A stretch of DNA of 64,000 nucleotides from Plantibacter sp. PA-3-X8. GTDB lineage: Bacteria > Actinomycetota > Actinomycetes > Actinomycetales > Microbacteriaceae. The notes under the pieces were generated by a model. The model searched no databases and had not been told where the DNA came from. It saw only the letters and a program-made list of their open reading frames with translations. Location: contig NZ_CP033107.1 in NCBI RefSeq assembly GCF_003856975.1, forward strand, positions 1,612,001 through 1,676,000, read 5' to 3'. Made by a program: the position numbers and the translations under genes. The first letter of the stretch is position 1; each line of letters opens with the position of its first letter. Of this stretch, positions 44,302-53,243 are shown in pieces.

Positions 44302-45635
44302 TGCCGCGTTCCGACGCAGCGGGGTTGCTCAGCCGCCCGAACCGCTTGACGGTGCGTCTGCGCTTGACGCTGACGTACGCGCTGCTGTTCACCGTCGCCG
44401 GCTCGATCATGCTCGCGCTCATCTACGCCTTCATGCGGTACGTCCCGACGTACGCGATCACCGCGGTGCGGGCCGACGAGGCCATGGACGGCGCGACCCG
44501 TTGGCGGGCGACCGCGCCGACTGAGGTCGCCGGGGCGGCCACCTACCAGCCGGCCGAGGGGCTGACCTCGGCGAACGGTACTGCGGCCCTCGTCGTCTCG
44601 GACCAGAGCGACATCCTGAACACGCTCCTCGTCTGGTCGCTCATCGTGCTCGTCGTCCTCGCGGCGGCGAGCGCGTGGGGTGGCTGGATCCTGTCGGGCC
44701 GGCTGCTGCGCCCGCTGCACGCGATCAACGTGGCCGCGCAGCGGGCGGCGACGGGATCCTTCGACCATCGGGTCGCCCTCGCCGGCCCGCGGGACGAGAT
44801 CACCGACCTCTCCGACACCTTCGACCACATGCTCGAGCGGCTCGACCGATCGTTCCGCGCCCACCAACGGTTCGCGGCGAACGCCTCGCACGAGCTGCGG
44901 ACCCCGCTCGCGACGACCCAGGCGATGCTCGACGTCGCCGCGACCAGCGACGACCTCGACGACGACACCGTCAGGGGACTCATCGCCCGGCTCCGTGAGA
45001 CGAACACGCGCAGCATCCAGACCGTCGAGGCCGTGCTCGACCTCGCCGACCTCGAGCACTCGGAGCTGCGGGGTGAGAACGTGGCACTCGGAGAGCTGGC
45101 TTCCGAGGCAAGCGTCGCCGCAGCCTCCGCGGCTCGAGCGCGCGGGATCGACTGCACGGCCGAGGTGCAGGACCTCGCGGTCTGGGGCGACGAGGCCATG
45201 CTGCACCAGCTGTGCGGGAACCTCCTGCAGAACGCCGTCCGGCACAACGTCGACGGTGGTTTCGTGCGGGTCTCGGTGCGCCGGTCGGGCGGTCCGGCGG
45301 GCGGCGCGGTGGTCCTCCGGGTCGAGAACTCCGGGGAGTCGATCCCGGTGGACGTGGTCGCGAGGCTCACCGAACCGTTCTACCGCGCCGGCGGCCGGGT
45401 CGCGCGGGGTCCGGAGCGGTCACGCGGGCTCGGGCTCGCCATCGTGGAGAGCATCGCCGAGGTGCACGGGGCTGCGCTCGAGCTCACCGCGCGGTCGGAG
45501 GGTGGGCTGGTGGTGACCGTCACGTTCCCGCCGAGCGGCCCGGACGCCGGCACCGAGGCGTCAGCTCAGCGCGACGTGGCGACGCGCTCGCCGCGGGCCC
45601 ACACGAAGAAACCGGCGAGGGTGAACGCCCCGTAG
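44301..45635 (+). CDS. Sensor histidine kinase
   Basis: This 444-residue protein has two membrane helices (about 25-45 and 115-137) around a short outside region. A HAMP region (LLRPLHAINVAAQRAATGSF), H-box FAANASHELRTPLA, N-box NLLQNAVRHN and G-box RGLGLAI follow. It is the partner of the response regulator just upstream. The last 70 bases overlap the convergent pnuC gene, so the C-terminal tail beyond the ATPase domain is probably dispensable. Confidence 0.93.
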   Translation: MPRSDAAGLLSRPNRLTVRLRLTLTYALLFTVAGSIMLALIYAFMRYVPTYAITAVRADEAMDGATRWRATAPTEVAGAATYQPAEGLTSANGTAALVVSDQSDILNTLLVWSLIVLVVLAAASAWGGWILSGRLLRPLHAINVAAQRAATGSFDHRVALAGPRDEITDLSDTFDHMLERLDRSFRAHQRFAANASHELRTPLATTQAMLDVAATSDDLDDDTVRGLIARLRETNTRSIQTVEAVLDLADLEHSELRGENVALGELASEASVAAASAARARGIDCTAEVQDLAVWGDEAMLHQLCGNLLQNAVRHNVDGGFVRVSVRRSGGPAGGAVVLRVENSGESIPVDVVARLTEPFYRAGGRVARGPERSRGLGLAIVESIAEVHGAALELTARSEGGLVVTVTFPPSGPDAGTEASAQRDVATRSPRAHTKKPARVNAP

Positions 45636-46231
45636 AACAGGTACATCGACGCCGAGACCCAGTACCCGGCGCCGAACAGGAGCGGTACGCCGACGAGGTC
45701 GACCGCGACCCAGATGAGCCAGAACTCCACCCAGCGTTTCGCCATCCCCCAGGTCGCGAGCAGGGAGCCCATGAAGATCCACGCGTCGGCCCAGACCGGC
45801 TCGTAGGAACCGAGTGCCCGGAACACGGGGATCAGGAGCAGCGTGCCGCCGAGCAGGAGGCCGACGAGGACGAGCCGCACCCGCCAGCCGGCCCAGCGGG
45901 GCCGGATCACGGCGACCGGACCGGTCGTCGCCTCGACCCGCTCGACCCGTCGCCACTGCACCCAGCCGTAGATCGACACGACGATGAACATGAGCTGGCG
46001 GCCCGCCTGCCCCAGGAGGTTGGTCGGGTTCGGCGTGTGGAAGACCGCGCCGAGGAAGACGGTCAGGAGGAGCGCGTTGCCGATGATGCCGACGGGCCAG
46101 GCCCAGGCGCGGCGACGCATGCCGCCGAGGGCGCTCGCCAGGCCGAACAGGTTGCCGACGACCTCCCGCCAGAGGACCACCTGGTCGCCGACCCTGAACG
46201 TCGCGTCGAAGAGCCAGAGGAGGATCCCCAC
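45566..46231 (-). CDS. pnuC: PnuC-family vitamin transporter
   Basis: This 221-residue membrane protein has about seven helices. It has the PnuC-type WPVGIIGNALLLTVF, the aromatic QLMFIVVSIYGWVQW and a C-terminal YWVSASMYLFYGAFTLAGFFVW. PnuC carriers take up nicotinamide riboside by facilitated diffusion; related PnuT/PnuX members take thiamine or riboflavin, and specificity cannot be read here. The GTG at 46231 follows CGGAG at a good distance; an ATG 20 codons earlier has no such signal. Confidence 0.85.
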   Translation of the reverse strand: MGILLWLFDATFRVGDQVVLWREVVGNLFGLASALGGMRRRAWAWPVGIIGNALLLTVFLGAVFHTPNPTNLLGQAGRQLMFIVVSIYGWVQWRRVERVEATTGPVAVIRPRWAGWRVRLVLVGLLLGGTLLLIPVFRALGSYEPVWADAWIFMGSLLATWGMAKRWVEFWLIWVAVDLVGVPLLFGAGYWVSASMYLFYGAFTLAGFFVWARGERVATSR

Positions 46232-46302
46232 TGCAGTGCTCCGATCGGGTCCGTGGCCAGATGATGCGCGGTCACGCGACCGACGGTCCACCGTACAACG
46301 TG

Positions 46303-46334
46303 CAGAGCCGCCTCCCGATCGGGAGGCGGCTCTG
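46303..46334 (-). terminator. 32-bp perfect palindrome, terminator of the GntR gene
   Basis: The arm CAGAGCCGCCTCCCGA is followed directly by its exact complement. It lies 35 bases after the GntR stop and about 70 bases before the pnuC start on the same strand. Confidence 0.75.
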
Positions 46335-46368
46335 TGACGATCTGCGGCTCGATGGTCCTGTTCGCAGG

Positions 46369-47055
46369 CTAGCTCGCGGCGGGCAGTCCTCCACCGGCGG
46401 CGATGACCTGCTCGAGGAAGGCGTCGGTGGCCTCGGCCTGCTTGCGCATGACGCGCTCGGCCTCCTCGGCGCTACGTGCCTCGGCGGCCGCGACCAGCCC
46501 GGTGACGTACGCGGCGAAGATGTCCCACTGGAAGAAGTCGATCGTCGGCAGCGAGGTGTAGGTCACCCGGGTGTTCATCTGACGGGCGACCTGCTGCAGC
46601 AGCGAGTTGCCCGAACGCTCGACCATGAAGTCGGCGAAGGCGGAGGACGACCGGAGGACGTGCTTGTCACGCGCTTCGATGTCCGCGAGCACGGCGTCGC
46701 CGAGTTCGCGGAACGCCGCGACGTCCTCGTCGGTGAACTGCGGGATGCTCCACCGTGCGCTGAGCTCGTGGAAGCCGTTCAGGAGGCGCAGTGCTTCGGC
46801 GTACTGCTCGGCGGTGGGCTTCGCGACGCGGGTGTACCGCTGCGGTGCGGTTTCGACCAGTCCGATGTCGGCGAGCTTGCTGATCGCTTCGCGGATCGGG
46901 GTCCTCGAGACGCCGAGCCACTTCTCGAGCTCTTCGTCGTTGAGGCGCTCGCCGGGCTCGAGGGTGCCGTCTTCGATCGCGGTCAGGAGCTGCTCGAAGA
47001 CGATGTCGCGCAGGAGCTTCCGAGGGCTCGTCTCGACGGTTTTGGGAACAGGCAT
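46369..47055 (-). CDS. GntR/FCD-family regulator
   Basis: This 228-residue protein has a winged helix (EPGERLNDEELEKWLGVSRT, then PIREAISKLADIGLVE) near residues 30-65. A C-terminal FCD-type helical domain with conserved His (NGFHELSAR) follows. It stands alone between two strong signals: a promoter with a palindrome and a terminator. Autoregulation is likely; targets are not evident. The ATG at 47055 follows CGGAG. Confidence 0.85.
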   Translation of the reverse strand: MPVPKTVETSPRKLLRDIVFEQLLTAIEDGTLEPGERLNDEELEKWLGVSRTPIREAISKLADIGLVETAPQRYTRVAKPTAEQYAEALRLLNGFHELSARWSIPQFTDEDVAAFRELGDAVLADIEARDKHVLRSSSAFADFMVERSGNSLLQQVARQMNTRVTYTSLPTIDFFQWDIFAAYVTGLVAAAEARSAEEAERVMRKQAEATDAFLEQVIAAGGGLPAAS

Positions 47056-47101
47056 GGGACTCCGATCGTCGAGCTGGGATATGACCAGTTCAGAATACCG
47101 A

Positions 47102-47121
47102 TATCCAAGGTGTGTTGGATA
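47102..47121 (-). promoter_or_regulatory. Candidate GntR operator overlapping the promoter
   Basis: TATCCAAGGTGTGTTGGATA is a 7-6-7 perfect inverted repeat. On the minus strand TTGGAT within it could be a -35, with TCATAT 18 bases further on as -10. This is placed for autorepression. Confidence 0.5.
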
Positions 47122-47236
47122 GTTTTGTGCCTCATGTGTTGGTGAACATGCCGGATGCACAGGTGCAGCCGGGTGCGCCGAGCCTTGCTATCCTGGCGCG
47201 CACGGCGTACCTCGGAGCGGCAGGAAGGTGGGACGC

Positions 47237-47677
47237 ATGTCGGCAGATTCGACGGCCAGCAGACCCCGCCATCGGCGGATCCATCTCTTCCAGACGCTCG
47301 GGGCGCTGCTGGGTGGCGTGACGCGGGTGACCGTGCCCGTCCTCGAGGATGCCGACCGAGCGGCGCTCGTCGCCGAGCTGGACGAGGTGTCGCGAGTGAT
47401 CGGCTTGCAGGACCCGGTCGCCTACGCCGAGCTCTCGTGGCCGCTCATGGACCATCTCGTCGCCCTCTGCCCGAATCGCATCCTGGTCACGACCGCTCGC
47501 GACGCACTCGCGCTGCTGTCGCCGCAACTCGAGGTCACCGCCGACACCGACTGGCTCGATTGGCCGTCACTCGCGGTGGACTTCCCGATCCTCCGGGATG
47601 CGGTCGCGGAGGGGGACGCGATCGCTGCGGAACTGGCCGTGGAACGACTGTGGGGGATGGCCGCGACGCTTCCGTGA
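47237..47677 (+). CDS. FCD-domain-like protein without DNA-binding domain
   Basis: This 146-residue protein is not firmly recognised. The helical pattern DRAALVAELDEVSRVIGLQDPVAYAELSWPLMDHLV followed by a final AVAEGDAIAAELAVERLW resembles the FCD effector domain of GntR regulators. No winged helix is present. It is divergent from the GntR gene, so it may sense a ligand or interact with that regulator. The ATG at 47237 has GGAAGG upstream; an in-frame GTG nine bases earlier is too close to it. Confidence 0.5.
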   Translation: MSADSTASRPRHRRIHLFQTLGALLGGVTRVTVPVLEDADRAALVAELDEVSRVIGLQDPVAYAELSWPLMDHLVALCPNRILVTTARDALALLSPQLEVTADTDWLDWPSLAVDFPILRDAVAEGDAIAAELAVERLWGMAATLP

Positions 47678-47893
47678 AGCATTCCAAATGCTGATATGCT
47701 GAAGTCGTCGCTTGCGACACCACTGCCGGAGACGCCGGTCAGGACATTCGGGTTCCTGGCTTGGGCGCCCGGTGGTGAGTCGGGTGGGTGGGTTTCGGGT
47801 ATCCGCCCACCCGGCGATCTGATCCTCTGGCGACGGAGCGGCCACCTCGATGCAGCTCACGCGTCGGCGCCGCGCTGGCCTCTCCTGACACAG

Positions 47894-47927
47894 CACAGCC
47901 CCCACACCGTCGGGCGCAGGGGCTGTG
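47894..47927 (-). terminator. purL terminator hairpin
   Basis: CACAGCCCC (47894-47902) pairs with GGGGCTGTG (47919-47927), 15 bases beyond the purL stop on the minus strand. Confidence 0.65.
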
Positions 47928-47941
47928 TGCAGGCGGGTCGC

Positions 47942-50275
47942 TCAGCCGATGACCGGGCCGAACCGCTCCGGGAGGACGCTTTTGGAGACGCGGCGCAGTT
48001 CGGAGACCGGGATGGTCAGGACGTCCTGGATCTCGAGGGCGGGCTCCGTCGCGTCGCCCACGGCGGAGGCGTCGGTCACGCCGATGCGCAGCACCGGGTA
48101 GCCGCGACCCTCGCACAGGCCCTGGAACTTGACGTCGTCCTCGCGCGGCACGGACACGATGACGCGACCGGTCGACTCGGAGAAGAGCGCGGTCGTGAGG
48201 TCGACACCGTCGCGGCTGAGCAGCTCACCGAGGAAGACCCGGGCACCGACACCGAAGCGCATGACGCTCTCCGCGAGCGCCTGAGCGAGACCACCGTCGG
48301 AGAGGTCGTGGGCGGAGGACACGAGGCCCTCCTTGGCAGCGGCGTGCAGCAGCTCGGCCAGCGTCTTCTCGCCGGCGAGGTCGACCTTCGGCGGCAGGCC
48401 ACCGAGGTGGTCGTGGATCGTCCCGGCCCAGGCGGAGCCGTCGAGCTCGAGTGACGTGGTGCCGAGGAGGTAGAGGTTGTCGCCCTCGTCCTGCCATCCG
48501 CTCGGGATGCGGCGCGCGACGTCGTCGATCACGCCGAGGACGCCGACGACGGGCGTCGGGAAGATCGGGACGTCGCCCGTCTGGTTGTAGAACGACACGT
48601 TGCCGCCGGTGACCGGCACGCCGAGCTCGAGGCAGGCGTCCGACAGGCCGGCGACGGCCTCGGAGAACTGCCACATGACCTCGGGGTTCTCCGGCGAGCC
48701 GAAGTTCAGGCAGTCGGTGACGGCGGCCGGGACGGCACCGGTGACGGCGACGTTGCGGTAGGCCTCCGCGAGCGCGAGCTGCGCGCCCTGGCGCGGGTCG
48801 AGCTGGCAGTAGCGGCCGTTCGCGTCGGTCGCGATGGCGAAGCCGAGGCCGGACTCCTCGTCGACGCGGATCATGCCGCCGTCGTCGGGGAAGGACAGCG
48901 CCGTGTTGCCCATCACGTAGTAGTCGTACTGGTTGGTGATCCAACTCTTGTCGGCGAGGTTCGCCGAGCCGAGGAGTGAGCGGAACTGCTGCTCCAGCTC
49001 GGCAGGGGCGTCGGTGCGGGGGAGGGCCGACGCGGAGTCGGCCTGCAGGGCGTCGATCCAGGTGGGGTAGGCGACCGGGCGCTCGTAGACCGGGCCGTCG
49101 ACCGCGACGGTCGAGGGGTCGACGTTGACGATCTCCTCGCCGTGCCAGTTGATGACGAGGCGACCGGTGTCGGTGACCTCGCCGAGCACGGAGGTCTCGA
49201 CGTCCCACTTGTCGGTGACCGCGAGGAAGGCGTCGAGCTTGCCCGGCTCGACGACGGCCATCATGCGCTCCTGCGACTCCGACATGAGGATCTCCTCGGG
49301 CGTGAGCGAGGGATCGCGCAGCAGCACGTGCGAGAGCTCGACGAACATGCCGCCGTCGCCGTTCGCTGCGAGCTCGCTCGTGGCGCAGGAGATGCCGGCG
49401 GCACCGAGGTCCTGGATGCCCTCGACGAGACTGTCGCGGTAGAGCTCGAGGCAGCACTCGATGAGCACCTTCTCGGCGAACGGGTCGCCGACCTGGACGG
49501 CCGGACGCTTCGTCGGGCCGTTCGCGTCGAAGGAGTCGGACGCGAGGATGGAGGCGCCGCCGATGCCGTCGCCACCGGTGCGGGCACCGAAGAGGACGAT
49601 CTTGTTGCCGACGCCCGAGGCGTTGGCGAGGCGGAGGTCCTCGTGACGCAGGACACCGACCGACAGGGCGTTGACGAGCGGGTTGCCCTGGTACACCTTG
49701 TCGAAGTAGGTCTCGCCGCCGATGTTCGGCAGGCCCAGGCAGTTGCCGTAGGAGGAGATGCCGGCGGTGACACCGTGCACGACGCGCGCGGTGTCGGGGT
49801 GGTCGATGTCGCCGAAGCGGAGCTGGTCCATGATGGCGACCGGTCGGGCACCCATCGAGATGATGTCGCGGACGATGCCGCCGACGCCCGTGGCCGCACC
49901 CTGGAAGGGCTCGATGTAGGAGGGGTGGTTGTGGCTCTCGACCTTGAAGGTCACGGCCCACCCCTCGCCGACGTCGATGACGCCGGCGTTCTCGCCCATG
50001 CCGACCATGAGGTTCTTCTTCATGTCGTCGGTGACCTTCTGGCCGAACTGGCGCAGGTAGATCTTGCTGGACTTGTAGGAGCAGTGCTCGCTCCACATGA
50101 CCGAGTACATGGCGAGCTCGCCGCTCGTGGGACGACGGCCGAGGATCTCGCGGATCTTCGCGTACTCGTCGGCCTTCAGGCCGAGGGCGCCGTAGGGCTG
50201 CTCGCGGTCCGGTGTCGCGACGGCGTTCTCGACGGTGTCGGCGACGGCGGAGCTGGTGGGGGTGGTGGTCGTCAC
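47942..50275 (-). CDS. purL: Phosphoribosylformylglycinamidine synthase, large subunit
   Basis: This 777-residue protein is type II PurL, which needs PurS and PurQ. It converts FGAR, ATP and glutamine-derived ammonia to FGAM in purine synthesis. Hallmarks are [62 protein letters not shown] and the late [17 protein letters not shown]. The GTG at 50275 is chosen because GGAG lies upstream and the conserved region starts about 40 residues in. purS and purQ are not adjacent. Confidence 0.97.
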   Translation of the reverse strand: MTTTTPTSSAVADTVENAVATPDREQPYGALGLKADEYAKIREILGRRPTSGELAMYSVMWSEHCSYKSSKIYLRQFGQKVTDDMKKNLMVGMGENAGVIDVGEGWAVTFKVESHNHPSYIEPFQGAATGVGGIVRDIISMGARPVAIMDQLRFGDIDHPDTARVVHGVTAGISSYGNCLGLPNIGGETYFDKVYQGNPLVNALSVGVLRHEDLRLANASGVGNKIVLFGARTGGDGIGGASILASDSFDANGPTKRPAVQVGDPFAEKVLIECCLELYRDSLVEGIQDLGAAGISCATSELAANGDGGMFVELSHVLLRDPSLTPEEILMSESQERMMAVVEPGKLDAFLAVTDKWDVETSVLGEVTDTGRLVINWHGEEIVNVDPSTVAVDGPVYERPVAYPTWIDALQADSASALPRTDAPAELEQQFRSLLGSANLADKSWITNQYDYYVMGNTALSFPDDGGMIRVDEESGLGFAIATDANGRYCQLDPRQGAQLALAEAYRNVAVTGAVPAAVTDCLNFGSPENPEVMWQFSEAVAGLSDACLELGVPVTGGNVSFYNQTGDVPIFPTPVVGVLGVIDDVARRIPSGWQDEGDNLYLLGTTSLELDGSAWAGTIHDHLGGLPPKVDLAGEKTLAELLHAAAKEGLVSSAHDLSDGGLAQALAESVMRFGVGARVFLGELLSRDGVDLTTALFSESTGRVIVSVPREDDVKFQGLCEGRGYPVLRIGVTDASAVGDATEPALEIQDVLTIPVSELRRVSKSVLPERFGPVIG

Positions 50276-50516
50276 GAGGGCAGGACTCCAAAGGAAGTGG
50301 TGGGATGCCGGACCCACCAATCTTAGCGGCGCGCGGCGACGAACAGATCCTCGGATGGGCGACGGAGGTCGACGCCGATTCGTCACGGTGCGGTGCCTGA
50401 TTCGCGGTCTCCTCACGAGCTTCGAGATCGACCGTGACGATCGGTGCGATGGTTGCGTCCTATCACCAACGAAGCGATCAACCGCTCGCTCGAGACGAAC
50501 CAGGAAGGGCAACACC

Positions 50517-50975
50517 ATGTCGAACACCACCAACTCCCCGAAGCCCACCGTCACGAAGGGTGTCGTCGGCGAGAACAACGCCGCCACGCAGACGAACACC
50601 CACGGCAAGACGGTCATCGACAACGGCGTGGTCGCGAAGATCGCCGGCATCGCAGCCCGCGAGGTCCGCGGCGTGCACGCCCTCGGTGGTGGCGCAGCCC
50701 GTGCCTTCGGTGCCATCCGCGACGCCATCGGCTCCTCCGACCTGTCGCAGGGCATCCGCGTCGAGGTCGGCGAGACCCAGGTCGCCGTCGACGTCGTGAT
50801 CGTCGCCGACTACCCGGTCGACCTGCAGGCCGTCGCGAGCGAGGTCCGTGCCTCCATCATCCGCGCGATCGAGCAGTTCGTCGGCATGGAGGTCACCGAG
50901 GTCAACGTGACCGTCAGCGACGTCTTCATCCCGTCCGACGACGAGGACCAGAACGCCGAGGCGCGAGTCCAGTGA
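50517..50975 (+). CDS. Asp23/Gls24 envelope stress protein
   Basis: This 152-residue protein has the Asp23 domain: [48 protein letters not shown] and a terminal [10 protein letters not shown]. In firmicutes Asp23 is a membrane-tethered cell-wall stress protein recruited by AmaP; a parallel role is inferred because an AmaP-like gene closes this operon. AGGAAGGG precedes the ATG. It overlaps the next gene by four bases. Confidence 0.9.
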   Translation: MSNTTNSPKPTVTKGVVGENNAATQTNTHGKTVIDNGVVAKIAGIAAREVRGVHALGGGAARAFGAIRDAIGSSDLSQGIRVEVGETQVAVDVVIVADYPVDLQAVASEVRASIIRAIEQFVGMEVTEVNVTVSDVFIPSDDEDQNAEARVQ

Positions 50976-51163
50976 CCGCAACCAACACCGGCATCCTGAT
51001 CGGCGCCGTCCTCGCACTCAGCTGGGTGGCCTTCGGGTTCTGGGCGTTCGTGTTCGTCGCGGTCGCGATGGGGATCGGCGCCCTCGTGGCCCGCATCGTC
51101 ACCGGCCAGACCGATCTGAACGCGATCGTCGACGCCGTCCGCGGGAAGCGCGTCTCGTCATGA
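50972..51163 (+). CDS. Small two-span membrane protein of the Asp23 operon (DUF2273-like)
   Basis: This 63-residue protein has two hydrophobic segments (ILIGAVLALSWVAFGFWAFV and FVAVAMGIGALVARIV) and a short basic tail. Comparable small membrane proteins accompany Asp23 in other genomes. The GTG start overlaps the Asp23 stop (GTGA) and its stop overlaps the next ATG. Confidence 0.75.
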   Translation: MTATNTGILIGAVLALSWVAFGFWAFVFVAVAMGIGALVARIVTGQTDLNAIVDAVRGKRVSS

Positions 51164-51573
51164 CCACCGCCGTCCTCGACCGGGGTGTCCCCTCGGTCGC
51201 CGAAGCTCCCGTCGTGCACCCGCACGGCGGGCCGGGCCGGACGCGGATCACCGCGAAGGCCCTCGAGCACGTCGCCGTGAACATCGCGGCCGAATCGCTC
51301 GGGGTCCCGGCGGGACGCGTGAAGGTCGAGCTCGCCGACGACCGGGGTGCACTCGCGCTCATCGTCACCTCGCCGATGCGCGCGATCCCACTGGCGCGCG
51401 TCTCGGCCACCCCCGACGCGCTCCAGCGTTCAGGGGGCTCCATCGTCGAACGGGTCTCGGCCGCCACCGGTGCCATCGCCGCTCGCGTCGAGCAGTTGTC
51501 CGGTTCGAGCGTCTCGCGCGTCTCCATCCGCGTGAGCGGACTCGAGATCGACCAGGAAGGACGCGTCTCATGA
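51160..51573 (+). CDS. Second Asp23-like protein
   Basis: This 137-residue protein is a shorter, diverged Asp23-type protein. TRITAKALEHVAVNIAAESLGV opens a domain continuing with RVKVELADDRGALALIVTSP. It closes with SVSRVSIRVSGLEI, the characteristic final strand. It may form mixed assemblies with the Asp23 at 50517. It overlaps both neighbours by four bases. Confidence 0.7.
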   Translation: MTTAVLDRGVPSVAEAPVVHPHGGPGRTRITAKALEHVAVNIAAESLGVPAGRVKVELADDRGALALIVTSPMRAIPLARVSATPDALQRSGGSIVERVSAATGAIAARVEQLSGSSVSRVSIRVSGLEIDQEGRVS

Positions 51574-52178
51574 CCGCAACAGCAGCCACGACCCCGGTCA
51601 CCGGCCCGACGCGGGTGCTCCGGCGTCTGGCTCGCCGCGAACTGCACTCGCCGCGCTCGACCGCCGCGATCCTCCTCGCGGTCCTGCTCGTGCTCGTCGC
51701 GCTCTGGATCGCCGTGGAGACGGTGCTCGCCCTCATCGGCGTCCGCCCGCTCCTCGTCGCCCCGAGTGAGATCCCGGGAGCCGCGGCCAGCCTGCCGACG
51801 ACGCAGCCCGTCATCCTCGCCGTCGCAGGCGCACTCGTGCTCCTGCTCGGGGTGGTCCTCATCGGGATCGCGCTCGGACCGGGGCGTCGTCACCGCCATC
51901 TGTTGTCGACCGGGCGCGTACTCGCGGTCGTCGATGACGAGGTCATCGCGTCGGCCCTCGCACAGCGCGCTTCGACGACGGCTGCCACGCATCCTGACGG
52001 CACCTCCGTGGCCGTCGGCCGGCGGAGCGCCGCGATCCGGATCACCCCCGCCAGCGGCATGCCCGTCGACCGGTCCGAGGTCGACCGCGCCGTCGCCGCC
52101 GACCTCGACGCGTTCGGCCTGCAGCCGTCGCTCCGGGCGACCACCTCCATCTCGTCCAACGGGAAGGTCGGACAGTGA
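51570..52178 (+). CDS. DUF6286-type membrane protein of the Asp23 operon
   Basis: This 202-residue protein has two membrane helices (about 33-58 and 76-98). A C-terminal soluble domain (VLAVVDDEVIASALAQRAS to PSLRATTSISS) follows, with a fold resembling an Asp23-like half. A role in anchoring Asp23 proteins to the membrane is inferred. Four-base overlaps with both neighbours place it firmly in the operon. Confidence 0.75.
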   Translation: MTATAATTPVTGPTRVLRRLARRELHSPRSTAAILLAVLLVLVALWIAVETVLALIGVRPLLVAPSEIPGAAASLPTTQPVILAVAGALVLLLGVVLIGIALGPGRRHRHLLSTGRVLAVVDDEVIASALAQRASTTAATHPDGTSVAVGRRSAAIRITPASGMPVDRSEVDRAVAADLDAFGLQPSLRATTSISSNGKVGQ

Positions 52179-52798
52179 ACTCCACCAACCGCGGACTGAA
52201 CCGTCTGCTCATCCTCCTCATCGGACTCGTGTTCGTCGTGATCGGGGCGGCGGCGCTCGCCGTCGTCACCGTGCCCGTCGTCGCCGACTGGTGGCGCGAC
52301 AACCGTGACGCGGTGCTCGACACGATCGACGGCTGGTTCGCCTGGAACCCGTTCGCCGCTGCGCCCGGCGCGGACGCCGGACAGACGGCCCCGGTCCTCG
52401 TCCCGATCGTCGGGATCGTGCTGCTCGTGATCGTCGCCGCCCTGCTCATCCCGTTCGTCCTGCGTCAGGGTCGTGGCCGTTCCGGCGTCGTGCATCGCGC
52501 GACCGTCGAGCACGGCGACATCGTGCTCGAGACGGACGTCGCGGCCAACGCGCTCGGCGATGCGCTCGACGACACCGAAGCGTTCTCATCCGTCCGCGTC
52601 TCCGCCTGGGAGGTGAACCGGGCGCAGGCGCTCAAGGTCGCCGTCACCTGCCGGCGCGGCGTCTCGCCCCGCACAGCGGTGGAGACCGTCAGCACGGCGG
52701 TGGAGTCGCTCGACCGCCTGCTCGGCGTCGAGCTCCCCGTCCTCGTCGAGGTCGGTGGCGGCTTCCGCGCCGCCAAGCCGAAGCGCGTCCTCCAGTGA
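52175..52798 (+). CDS. amaP: AmaP-like membrane anchor of Asp23
   Basis: This 207-residue protein has two membrane helices (about residues 9-36 and 68-92) separated by a short WWRDNRD loop. A C-terminal domain (HGDIVLETDVAANALGDALD to LPVLVEVGGGFR) follows. The two-span-plus-soluble-domain layout and position as last gene of the Asp23 cluster match AmaP, which tethers Asp23 to the membrane in firmicutes. Sequence similarity is limited, so the name is by architecture. Confidence 0.65.
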   Translation: MNSTNRGLNRLLILLIGLVFVVIGAAALAVVTVPVVADWWRDNRDAVLDTIDGWFAWNPFAAAPGADAGQTAPVLVPIVGIVLLVIVAALLIPFVLRQGRGRSGVVHRATVEHGDIVLETDVAANALGDALDDTEAFSSVRVSAWEVNRAQALKVAVTCRRGVSPRTAVETVSTAVESLDRLLGVELPVLVEVGGGFRAAKPKRVLQ

Positions 52799-52949
52799 CC
52801 GTCACTGATCCGGACGTGCCGGCGCAATTGCAAGCCCCCGTCCGAATCGGCTGATCCGCAGCCGCGCGTCGCAGAATGCCTGTGTCGCGGGATGAACCAT
52901 CGGGACACATCAACGCCCCACGGCGATCCGTGGGAGAGGGAGCAACACC

Positions 52950-53168
52950 ATGGGTAAGAAGATCCTCCTCATCATCGTCGGCCTCATCGCCTTCGGTGCC
53001 TACACGCTCGGCGCGAAGGCCGGACGCACCCGGTACCGCGAGATCAAGCACGCCGCAGGAGAGTTCTGGAACGACCCTCGCGTCGAGAAGGCGCGCAAGA
53101 AGGCCGTGAAGAACGCGAAGAAGGCCACGGCGAAGGCCCAGAAGGAAGTCCAGAAGAAGCTCCACTGA
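52950..53168 (+). CDS. YtxH-like small membrane protein
   Basis: This 72-residue protein has one N-terminal helix (ILLIIVGLIAFGAYTLGAKAG). A lysine-alanine-rich amphipathic helix (EKARKKAVKNAKKATAKAQ) follows, as in YtxH-type stress proteins. It follows the Asp23 operon after 151 bases with its own SD (GGGAGAGGGAG). A general-stress role is inferred from resemblance and context. Confidence 0.75.
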   Translation: MGKKILLIIVGLIAFGAYTLGAKAGRTRYREIKHAAGEFWNDPRVEKARKKAVKNAKKATAKAQKEVQKKLH

Positions 53169-53195
53169 GCCCCTTCGCCCGCCCGTCCTCGGGTG

Positions 53196-53239
53196 GAACG
53201 CCGCCCGCTCGCCCCAGTCTGGGGGAGCGGGCGGCGTTC
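53196..53239. terminator. Bidirectional terminator
   Basis: A long stem, GAACGCCGCCCGCTC with its complement ending at 53239 and one bulged base, lies between the YtxH-like gene and the convergent ABC ATPase gene. Confidence 0.75.
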
Positions 53240-53243
53240 GTGC

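Noticed and set aside
46303..46334. Palindrome upstream of pnuC considered as part of a riboswitch
   Set aside because: It is a simple perfect palindrome placed just after the GntR stop; no conserved aptamer core was seen, so a terminator is the simpler reading.
48225..50291. Open frame of 688 codons on the minus strand in another frame of purL
   Set aside because: Same strand as purL but frame-shifted; Arg/His/Pro-rich and without motifs, while the purL frame is conserved throughout.
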